Source of the DNA: Gammaproteobacteria bacterium
GTDB taxonomy: Bacteria > Pseudomonadota > Gammaproteobacteria > Pseudomonadales > Halieaceae
Direction: 5' to 3'
NCBI GenBank assembly: GCA_030427485.1
Contig: JAUICG010000011.1
Span: 1 to 64,000, forward strand
DNA length: 64,000 bases
Shown: positions 57,669-64,000 of the stretch, one piece after another
Position numbering within the stretch: the stretch's first letter is position 1
Layout of the letters: every line of letters begins with the position of its first letter
The notes under the pieces: generated by a model
Databases searched by the model: none
What the model saw: the letters and a program-made list of their open reading frames with translations, nothing else
What the model was told of the DNA's origin: nothing
Made by a program: the position numbers and the translations under genes

Positions 57669-59056
57669 GCAGACTCTGCGTTGTGATCGACATCGGCAAG
57701 ACCAACGCCAAGATCCATGTGCTCGACGATGCCCTGGACACGCGTTTTTCCCGCAGTCGTCCCAACCGGGTGATCGATCCCGGCATCTACCCACACTACG
57801 ATATCCACGCGCTGTGGCGCTGGCTTCGCGAATGCCTGGTGGAGATCGCGCGCAATTTTCCTATCGAGGTGATTTCAATCACCACGCACGGCGCGACCGC
57901 TGCACTGGTGCACCCCGATGCCGGTGAATCCGGGCTGGTGATGCCGGTGATGGACTACGAGTTCGGCGGGGTCGCGTCTGAATCCGACTACCATGCCGTT
58001 CGCCCGCCCTTTTCAGAAACCTGTTCACCGGCACTGCCGGCGGGGCTGAATCTTGGACGTCAACTGTTCTGGCAGAAGCGCTATGTCGGGCGCGCCTTCA
58101 ACGATGCGCGCCATATCCTGCCCTATCCCCAGTACTGGGCGTGGCGTCTCACCGGCGTGGCGGTATCGGAAGTCACGTCCTGGGGATGCCACAGCGACCT
58201 CTGGGCGCCGCGCGCACGGGATTACAGCAGCCTCGTCGATCAGCTCGAACTGCGCGCGAAGCTGCCACCACTCGTCCATGCCGGCACTGTCATCGGTACG
58301 GTAACATCGGATATCGCCGAGCAGACCGGTTTGCCGTCCTCGTGCCTGGTCATCGCCGGATTACACGACAGCAATGCCAGTTACCTGCGCTATTTGTCGC
58401 GCGCTAACGATAGATCATTCACTGTCATCTCGACCGGCACCTGGACGGTGAGTTTCTGCCCCGCTACACCGCTCGACTCGCTCGACGAGGGGCGTGATAT
58501 GCTCGCCAATGTGGACATCAATGGCAATCCTGTCGGCTGCGCGCGGTTCATGGGTGGCCGTGAGTTTGACGTGATCTGCCAGCGCACGGGCAGTAAACCG
58601 GAGGGCGCGTTCGGCGTCGCCGATTTGCAGCAACTGGTCGACACTGGGGTGTTCGCACTGCCTGATTTCAGTCACGGCAGCGGACCGTTTGGCGGCCGCC
58701 AACCTGAAATTCGCGGCCAGGCAGGCAGCGGCGTCGCGCTGGCAAGCCTGTACTGTGCCCTGATACTGGACTATGAACTTGACCTCATGGGCAGTACGGG
58801 CGAGTTAATTATCGAGGGCGCGTGGTTGCGCAATGCATCGCTCTGCAAATTGCTGGCGCAGTTGCGGCCGCAGCAGCGTGTGGTGTGCTCAAAGGATATT
58901 ACAGGCACGGTCACCGGCGCGGCGCAGCTGGCACTGGGTGGCGCGTCGGCTGCGCCTGTCCTGGAACCGGTAACGGCTACAGCGCTCGCCGGACTGGAGA
59001 ACTATCGTGCGCAGTGGCGGGCTTTCCTGCAGGAACCATCCCCGTCCCGGCGCTAA
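57665..59056 (+). CDS. FGGY-family carbohydrate kinase, probable rhamnulokinase
   Basis: The 463-residue protein starts with the ATP-binding phosphate loop VVIDIGKTNAKIHVLD. It includes TTHGATAAL and a late HDSNASYLRY with TGTWTVSFC (ATPase fold motifs) and catalytic Asp in GLHDSN. Its start overlaps the permease stop as GTGA. Placed beside rhamnose isomerase and aldolase, it is expected to phosphorylate L-rhamnulose, although it is not close enough to E. coli RhaB to name the symbol. Confidence 0.85.
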   Translation: MSRLCVVIDIGKTNAKIHVLDDALDTRFSRSRPNRVIDPGIYPHYDIHALWRWLRECLVEIARNFPIEVISITTHGATAALVHPDAGESGLVMPVMDYEFGGVASESDYHAVRPPFSETCSPALPAGLNLGRQLFWQKRYVGRAFNDARHILPYPQYWAWRLTGVAVSEVTSWGCHSDLWAPRARDYSSLVDQLELRAKLPPLVHAGTVIGTVTSDIAEQTGLPSSCLVIAGLHDSNASYLRYLSRANDRSFTVISTGTWTVSFCPATPLDSLDEGRDMLANVDINGNPVGCARFMGGREFDVICQRTGSKPEGAFGVADLQQLVDTGVFALPDFSHGSGPFGGRQPEIRGQAGSGVALASLYCALILDYELDLMGSTGELIIEGAWLRNASLCKLLAQLRPQQRVVCSKDITGTVTGAAQLALGGASAAPVLEPVTATALAGLENYRAQWRAFLQEPSPSRR

Positions 59057-59084
59057 CGCGCTTGCGCCACCAGGCGCCGCTTAC

Positions 59085-59924
59085 TCAGGGATTCGCGGCC
59101 ATTCTGTCGAACGCGTCAAGCACCGCGCGCTGCTGTGCTTCGACCTGCTTTCTGTAGTTACCGTGCGTAATGATGTAGGGCTGCCTGTCGCGCAATTCAG
59201 TCAGTAAGTTACGCACCGCGTAGTCGGCGGTCGCGAGATGACTCGCGGTATCAATATCGGCACTGGCCATCATCGCCTCGATATCCTCACGATTCAGCAT
59301 GGATTCACCCAGTTCCGGGGGGCGGGCGGCGACGCTGCTCTCGAGATGGCGCGTCTCCATTCCCGCCGGAAACAGCATGGAAACGTTGATGCCCTCCGCG
59401 GCCAGTTCCATACGCAGTACTTCACCATAGCCGACTACGGCATACTTTGTCGCCACGTAGGCCGCCATGCGCACGCCCGGCGAAAAGTAACTCGAGGATG
59501 CAGTCAGGAGCACATGCCGGCTGCCGCCCTGCGAATTGCGCAACAGGGGCAGAAATGCGTTAACGGTATGGATGACACCCAGCACATTGACTGAATGCAC
59601 CCATGACCAGTCGTTGGCAGTCAGTTTGTCTATTGCGCCGAACTGCTGGACCCCGACATTCGCACACAGTACATCGCAGCAGCCAAAATGTTTTTCCACA
59701 GCCGCCGCCGCGGCGTCGACCGCAGCCTGGTCCGCCACGTCGACGGTGATCGCTATCGCGTCCACACCGCCGGCGCGCAGAGCGGCCGCTTTTGCCTGCA
59801 CGCGCTGCTCATCGATATCCAGCAGGGCCAGCCCCGCCCCCTCCGCGCTGAACAGGTCCGCCATGGCCGCGCCAAGGCCCGAGCCGGCACCGGTCAGGAC
59901 GACCGTTTTACCCTGATACTCCAT
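59085..59924 (-). CDS. SDR family oxidoreductase
   Basis: The 279-residue protein has TGAGSGLGAAMADLF (cofactor), NVGVQQFG and YVATKYAV with the Tyr-x3-Lys pair. ATG 59924 (MEYQGKTVVLTG) is chosen over 59972, which would overlap the cupin gene. It is the last of three minus-strand genes with the cupin and another SDR. The substrate is unknown. Confidence 0.85.
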   Translation of the reverse strand: MEYQGKTVVLTGAGSGLGAAMADLFSAEGAGLALLDIDEQRVQAKAAALRAGGVDAIAITVDVADQAAVDAAAAAVEKHFGCCDVLCANVGVQQFGAIDKLTANDWSWVHSVNVLGVIHTVNAFLPLLRNSQGGSRHVLLTASSSYFSPGVRMAAYVATKYAVVGYGEVLRMELAAEGINVSMLFPAGMETRHLESSVAARPPELGESMLNREDIEAMMASADIDTASHLATADYAVRNLLTELRDRQPYIITHGNYRKQVEAQQRAVLDAFDRMAANP

Positions 59925-59935
59925 CGAAGACCCCG

Positions 59936-60451
59936 CTAGGTGTTCAGAGCAGGCATCTTCGCTACCCGCCACTCGTCCTGGTTCGCTTTCGCCGTTGCCA
60001 CCGCGCGCTGCCAGAAGGACTCACTGGTAGCCAGCAGCTTGAAATCGAACTCGGTAGCGTGGCGGAACTCCAGCAACTCAACACCCTCCGGGCCCGGTGT
60101 GTAGGTGTAAGGCACATTCGCACCGAGGAAAAACCCGTCGCGCGGCCCCAGTTCCTCATTGCCCAGCTTCAGTGAGCCGGCAACAATGTAGTAGAGGCAA
60201 TCGCAATCGTGGCTGTGGCGCGGCAAAGGAAAATCCTTCTTGAACCAGACATGTGTCAGGCTGAATCCGGGGACGCTGAACAGCACCCTGACCTCATCCC
60301 CGGGCACCATCCCCTCACCGTACAATCCGGCAAACCCCTCTGTCTGTACCGGTGAAAACTCCGGCAGCGACATATTGCCGGTTTCGTGCAGTGGCTTTGC
60401 ATCCTTTGCCCGGAAAATTTCCAGCTTCATTTCGCGCATGTCTGTTGCCAT
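59936..60451 (-). CDS. Cupin-domain protein
   Basis: The 171-residue protein carries one cupin barrel with metal-binding pattern PRHSHDCDCLYYIVAGSLKL and a second motif GANVPYTYTPGPEGVELLEF. Single-domain cupins act as isomerases, dioxygenases or sensors, so no reaction can be given. It sits between two SDR genes; the SDR at 59085 starts 11 bp after it. Confidence 0.8.
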   Translation of the reverse strand: MATDMREMKLEIFRAKDAKPLHETGNMSLPEFSPVQTEGFAGLYGEGMVPGDEVRVLFSVPGFSLTHVWFKKDFPLPRHSHDCDCLYYIVAGSLKLGNEELGPRDGFFLGANVPYTYTPGPEGVELLEFRHATEFDFKLLATSESFWQRAVATAKANQDEWRVAKMPALNT

Positions 60452-60529
60452 CGCCAGGGCCTCCGTTTATCTGGTTCGTTCAAAAATTATAAAGTACCAG
60501 TACTCCTCCAGCATGATATTGAAGGCGTG

Positions 60530-61213
60530 CTAGCCGCCGCGCGAAACCGGGATTAGCGCGCCCGAGATCGACCGCGCCGCCGACGAAGCCAGAAACACTA
60601 TGACATCGGCAATCGCCTCCGGCTTGACCCAGTTACTGGTGTCCGCATCCGGCATATCCGAGCGATTCGCCGGCGTGTCAATGATACTGGGAAGAATCGC
60701 ATTGGCAGTCACTGTAGTGCCGGCGAGTTCCGCGGCTAGCGCTTCCGTCAAGCGATGCACGCCGGATTTGGATGCCGCGTAGGCGCCCAGCCCCGCATCG
60801 GCCTTCAACGCCCCGCCGGCACCTATGCTGATGATCCTGCCCGCATCGCTCTCGCGCAATGCGGTCAGCGAAGCCTTGCTCATCGTCGCGGCAGTCACTA
60901 CGTTCATCGTAAACATGCGGTGCCAGGTGTCCAGGCTGCCGTCGTCCAGGGTCTCCCAGGCAAAACCGCCGGCGATATTCACCAGCACGTCCATCCCGCC
61001 CACGGTCGCACAGATATCGGCAACTACCTTCTCGCAGGCGGCTGAATCGGAGAGATCAACGCCGGGATAATCCTGCCCCCCCAGGTTCTCGTCCGGCGCC
61101 TCCGGGGCGAAGTCGACCCTGGAAACGTGGTGCCCCTGCTCAACAAAAGCCCCGGCTACCGCCCGGCCGAGGGCGCCAAAACCACCGGTGACTACAATAC
61201 TACGACTGGCCAT
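60530..61213 (-). CDS. SDR family oxidoreductase
   Basis: The 227-residue protein has TGGFGALGRAVAGAF, NIAGGFAWE and YAASKSGVHRL with Tyr-x3-Lys. It is a compact SDR of the quinoid dihydropteridine reductase-like or 3-oxoacyl reductase-like type. With the cupin and second SDR it forms a likely three-gene unit whose pathway is unclear. Confidence 0.85.
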   Translation of the reverse strand: MASRSIVVTGGFGALGRAVAGAFVEQGHHVSRVDFAPEAPDENLGGQDYPGVDLSDSAACEKVVADICATVGGMDVLVNIAGGFAWETLDDGSLDTWHRMFTMNVVTAATMSKASLTALRESDAGRIISIGAGGALKADAGLGAYAASKSGVHRLTEALAAELAGTTVTANAILPSIIDTPANRSDMPDADTSNWVKPEAIADVIVFLASSAARSISGALIPVSRGG

Positions 61214-61258
61214 TTCACTTCTCCCTGGTTGTGCGATCGATACACGTGGCTATCAATG

Positions 61259-62758
61259 CTAACGATCCGTTACTGATTTTTTCCTTGAGCCTTGCTTTCT
61301 CTTCCTGGATTTCCCTTTTGCCCCGGTGTTGACTTTCGCTTGCGATCGATCCGCGGCGCCTAGCAATTCCTCGTAGGACTCGTGCAAACACGCCTTGTAG
61401 AACTCCGGGTCCGGCATGATTTCCCGGCAGGACACAAAATTAATGGTGATGCGCCCGGCGCAGCTCAACACGGCATGAAACAGGCCCAGCAGATCCATCA
61501 GGGGTCCCATGCCCATCAACATATGAGCCCTCGCGCCGGCCAGGTAGATCGGCATCTGGGGCCCCGGAATGTTGGAGATCACGGTATGTGACGGCATCGG
61601 CAGGTCGGCATTGGCCGCCGCGAACGAGGCGGCTCGCATGCCCCAGTTCAACACACGCGGCGTCATGATTTCAGCGACATCCATCAGCACGCTGGTACCC
61701 AGTGCGGCCGAGTAGGCCTTGGCCTCGCCCGCGCTTTGCTGCACGGCCAACAGTCGTTCCATCGGGTCTTCGATATCCGTGCACATGCTGATGGTCATCT
61801 GGCTCACCTGGTTGCCGTGGGAGTCGCTATTGCGCTCTTCCCGCATACTGATAGGCGCGCCGCAGGCCAGGCTGAACTCCGGCAGCTCGTCTTTGCTGAT
61901 CAGGTATTTGCGCAACCCGCCGCCCACAATCGCGACAATCACGTCGTTGACGGTCGTGCCCTCTGCGGCCTGCCTGATGCGCTTGATATCCGATAACTCC
62001 ATGATCAGGGCGTCGGTGACCCGGGCGGAACTGACCTGCTGATTGAAACGGGTCTTTTTGGTGGGTAGCGAACTGGCATGCGACGCCTTGTCCTGGTTCA
62101 GTTTATTCGCTCGAATGAGCGCCGGCACCAGGTTGCGCACTTTTCCAACGAACTTGACCGGCCGCTGGAGGTTCCGCAGAGAGGCGCGCGACCACACCTG
62201 TAGGGCGGACGGATCACTTTCACCCTTCCACGTATCGATAACTTCCGGTGGCGCGACCTCATCCGTCAGGCTATGCGTCGCCGCGAGTATCTCGGCGCCG
62301 GAAACTCCATCTATCGCGGAGTGGTGCACCTTCACCATGATTGCAAAACTGTTCGCGGGCAGACCTTCGATCCCGCTCAGGCCCTCGATCACATACGCTT
62401 CCCACAGCGGCCGTTTCATGTCCAGTCCACGGGCATGCAAGCGCGCCAGAAGGATACAGAACTGGCGCCAGTCACCGGGCTTCGGCAACGCGATATGGCG
62501 AATATGGAATTCCAGGTCGAAGTCCGGATCCTCCACCCAGTAGGGAGCATCCAGACCCATCGCACCACCGGCGACTTTGCGGCGGAATACCGAAGATTTA
62601 TGCAGGTTGCGCTCGTACACCGTCAGGATTTCCTTGAACCTGACCTTACCCTCCTTACGGCCAGACTGATCGTATATCGCGACGGAAGCAATATGCATGG
62701 GCGTGCGCACGCTTTCCTGCTGCAGAAAGGTGCTGTCCATTTCTGATAGTTGCTGCAT
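61259..62758 (-). CDS. Wax ester synthase / diacylglycerol acyltransferase
   Basis: The 499-residue enzyme joins acyl-CoA to fatty alcohol or diacylglycerol to make wax esters or triacylglycerol storage. It has the catalytic HHSAIDG motif near residue 148, the PLW-type region KRPLWEAYVIEG, and NDVIVAIVGGGLRKYL, as in Acinetobacter and Marinobacter WS/DGAT. Its C-terminus is Lys/Arg-rich (KGKSRKRKQGSRKKS). ATG 62758 with GGACG upstream is preferred to TTG 62785. It stands alone. Confidence 0.93.
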   Translation of the reverse strand: MQQLSEMDSTFLQQESVRTPMHIASVAIYDQSGRKEGKVRFKEILTVYERNLHKSSVFRRKVAGGAMGLDAPYWVEDPDFDLEFHIRHIALPKPGDWRQFCILLARLHARGLDMKRPLWEAYVIEGLSGIEGLPANSFAIMVKVHHSAIDGVSGAEILAATHSLTDEVAPPEVIDTWKGESDPSALQVWSRASLRNLQRPVKFVGKVRNLVPALIRANKLNQDKASHASSLPTKKTRFNQQVSSARVTDALIMELSDIKRIRQAAEGTTVNDVIVAIVGGGLRKYLISKDELPEFSLACGAPISMREERNSDSHGNQVSQMTISMCTDIEDPMERLLAVQQSAGEAKAYSAALGTSVLMDVAEIMTPRVLNWGMRAASFAAANADLPMPSHTVISNIPGPQMPIYLAGARAHMLMGMGPLMDLLGLFHAVLSCAGRITINFVSCREIMPDPEFYKACLHESYEELLGAADRSQAKVNTGAKGKSRKRKQGSRKKSVTDR

Positions 62759-62854
62759 CACCGGCGTCCTGTTGAAGAATCGCAACGCCTATTGTGCGCC
62801 CAGATCGTCATCATGGCCAGCGCGGATAAGCCATGGCGATCAACACGCTGGCAA

Positions 62855-63388
62855 CTAAGTTGTCGCCGCCTCGACACGCGGCCGGTGCCCATCGGTCAGG
62901 TGCGTCAGTACTTCTCCGGCCAGCGTATCGCCGGCAAGCGAGTACGCTCTGCCAAAGCCCTTCACGTAGCGCCCCCCCTTTGGCACCAGGCGAAACATTT
63001 TAAAGTCCTCGAGTTCGCTAAGATTGGCCGAGCGTTGACCGTGCCTCGCGGTCAGCTGACCCAGGGCCTCCTCCCATTCGGCGGATTTATGTGCGAGTAA
63101 CTGTGCCTCAACCGAGTAATTGACACGAATGCGGGCGAACAATTCACCCGCTGAATCTTCATCCTCCACCACCAGCACTGAAGCGCGGGAGTCGCGCTGC
63201 AAATTGCTGCCGTGTGTGGCGATTTCACTCAACAGCACATACAGGCAGTCCTGGCCGATCGCAAACGGCGCATAGGACGCAAACGGTGAGCCATCGGAAC
63301 CGAGGCTGGCCAGGTGCAGACTCTTGCGCGAATGAATGAATGCCATGACCTCGTCACTCAGGCGGGTTTGCATTGCTTTGTTTTTCAT
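62855..63388 (-). CDS. HugZ-like haem-utilisation protein (pyridoxamine phosphate oxidase fold)
   Basis: The 177-residue protein has the split-barrel PNPOx fold of HugZ/HutZ: LHLASLGSDGSPFASYAPFA, LYVLLSEIATHGSNLQRD and a C-terminal FRLVPKGGRYVKGFGRAYSL. Such proteins bind and degrade haem. ATG 63388 is used. It lies 10 bp after the HutX-like gene and belongs to a haem-use operon whose receptor runs off the window. Confidence 0.85.
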   Translation of the reverse strand: MKNKAMQTRLSDEVMAFIHSRKSLHLASLGSDGSPFASYAPFAIGQDCLYVLLSEIATHGSNLQRDSRASVLVVEDEDSAGELFARIRVNYSVEAQLLAHKSAEWEEALGQLTARHGQRSANLSELEDFKMFRLVPKGGRYVKGFGRAYSLAGDTLAGEVLTHLTDGHRPRVEAATT

Positions 63389-63398
63389 GTTCGGATCC

Positions 63399-63800
63399 TT
63401 ATACGGTGCTGACCGACAGTCGGTCGCGAATGGCATGGAACTGCTTTACCTGCTCCGGGTACAGCGCGCCTGCGGCGTCGCGGCCGAGAAATACCTTGAA
63501 GATCACCTCATCCTGGCTATCCCTGAACACGAAGGCGTAACTGTCGCGACCACGGTGCGGCCTTGCCTGGAATCCGATACTGGCAACCGCCTGCAGTTGA
63601 ATATGGCCGTGAAAACCCGGAGTAGCGCCGGCGAGGTTGTAATACCCCTCCGCCACCGCCCCCGGGGGAAAAGGTCCCTTGAATTCGAACACACTGCCGC
63701 CATGCCGCACCACGGTGGTCGTGGGTCCCCACCGGGCCAGCTCACGCAGCAGGGTTTCCGCCTCGCTTGCGGGCAGGCACGGAATATCGTCAACTGTCAT
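63399..63800 (-). CDS. HutX/HuvX-family haem carrier protein
   Basis: The 133-residue protein matches the HutX family with VVRHGGSVFEFKGPFPPG, YYNLAGATPGFHGHIQ, and FVFRDSQDEVIFKVFLGRD. HutX carries haem in the cytoplasm and passes it to HutZ. It is a little shorter than Vibrio HutX. It follows the receptor gene by 12 bp and precedes the HugZ-like gene, the order expected for haem import. Confidence 0.85.
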   Translation of the reverse strand: MTVDDIPCLPASEAETLLRELARWGPTTTVVRHGGSVFEFKGPFPPGAVAEGYYNLAGATPGFHGHIQLQAVASIGFQARPHRGRDSYAFVFRDSQDEVIFKVFLGRDAAGALYPEQVKQFHAIRDRLSVSTV

Positions 63801-63812
63801 TTCCTCATCTCC

Positions 63813-64000
63813 TTAAAACTGGTAGCGCGCCGAGAGGATCACTTCGCGACCGGCTTCGTACAACTGTTCCCAGGCCCGGCGGTAATACTTGTCCTGCAGG
63901 TTGTTCACGTTCAGGTCGAAGCGCAGGCTGGACAGCGACTCTGGCGACCAGCTGGCGTACAGATCCGTGATACCGTAGCTGTCATAACTGGTGTCAGTCG
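63813..64000 (-). CDS. TonB-dependent receptor, C-terminal end (5' part outside window)
   Basis: The minus-strand frame is open from the window edge to a TAA at 63813-63815. It ends in the beta-barrel pattern RFDLNVNNLQDKYYRRAWE and, at the extreme end, REVILSARYQF with a terminal aromatic Phe, as in outer-membrane receptors. A neighbouring HutX-like and HugZ-like gene indicates a haem or haemoprotein receptor. Only about 61 residues are visible. Confidence 0.85.
   Translation of the reverse strand, partial: TDTSYDSYGITDLYASWSPESLSSLRFDLNVNNLQDKYYRRAWEQLYEAGREVILSARYQF

Overview
The window looks like chromosomal DNA from a marine-type gammaproteobacterium, possibly Cellvibrionales/Halieaceae-like (inference). 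The support is a gene order close to Pseudomonas (murB, low-Mr phosphatase, kdsB, exbD/exbB, comEC, DUF2062, lolCDE, apbE, nqrA-F, long gap gene, mfd, csiV, MTA/MTI phosphorylase) together with Na+-NQR, exosortase H, a neurotransmitter:sodium symporter and a wax ester synthase. No integrase, transposase, phage gene or CRISPR array was seen.

Layout. 1-2.4 kb: the end of an unknown secreted-type gene, a sterol-desaturase-family hydroxylase, and exosortase H with its membrane partner. 2.44 kb: tRNA-Leu(UAA). 2.77-13.3 kb: sodium symporter, small LEA-type lipoprotein, secreted unknown, two alpha/beta hydrolases, a Tat-lipoprotein SDR, a TauD-like dioxygenase behind oxyR, and an exported catalase-peroxidase divergent from oxyR with a near-consensus OxyR site between them. 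13.5-21.8 kb: a more A/T-rich block of four sulfotransferase-domain proteins. One is fused to an AlgX/AlgJ-type SGNH acetyltransferase domain. Another is a 1564-residue fusion of sulfotransferase, coiled coil, WbsX/GH99-like domain, GT4 and GT2. 22.0-22.3 kb: tRNA-Cys, tRNA-Gly and a broken tRNA-Gly copy, then pgsA and uvrC.

25-48.8 kb is the conserved core: murB, phosphatase, kdsB, exbD, exbB, comEC, lolCDE, nqrM, apbE and nqrFEDCBA on the minus strand, then a long GAPDH divergent from mfd-csiV. lpxK and the Trm112-like gene that sit between exbD and kdsB in Pseudomonas are missing here.

49.2-64 kb is accessory: a DUF6763-type acidic protein, a PGAP1-like lipase, an SGNH esterase, a full L-rhamnose catabolic locus (isomerase, bifunctional aldolase/dehydrogenase, DeoR regulator, NCS1-like permease, FGGY kinase) around a palindromic operator candidate, two SDRs with a cupin, a wax ester synthase/DGAT, and a haem-use locus (HugZ-like, HutX-like, end of a TonB receptor).

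The most unusual part is the sulfotransferase block. It lies between tRNA-Leu and tRNA-Cys, two genes that are adjacent in the classical pgsA-Gly-Cys-Leu array, so about 19.5 kb appears to have been inserted there. Its domains suggest a system that builds and decorates a sulfated, acetylated surface glycan.
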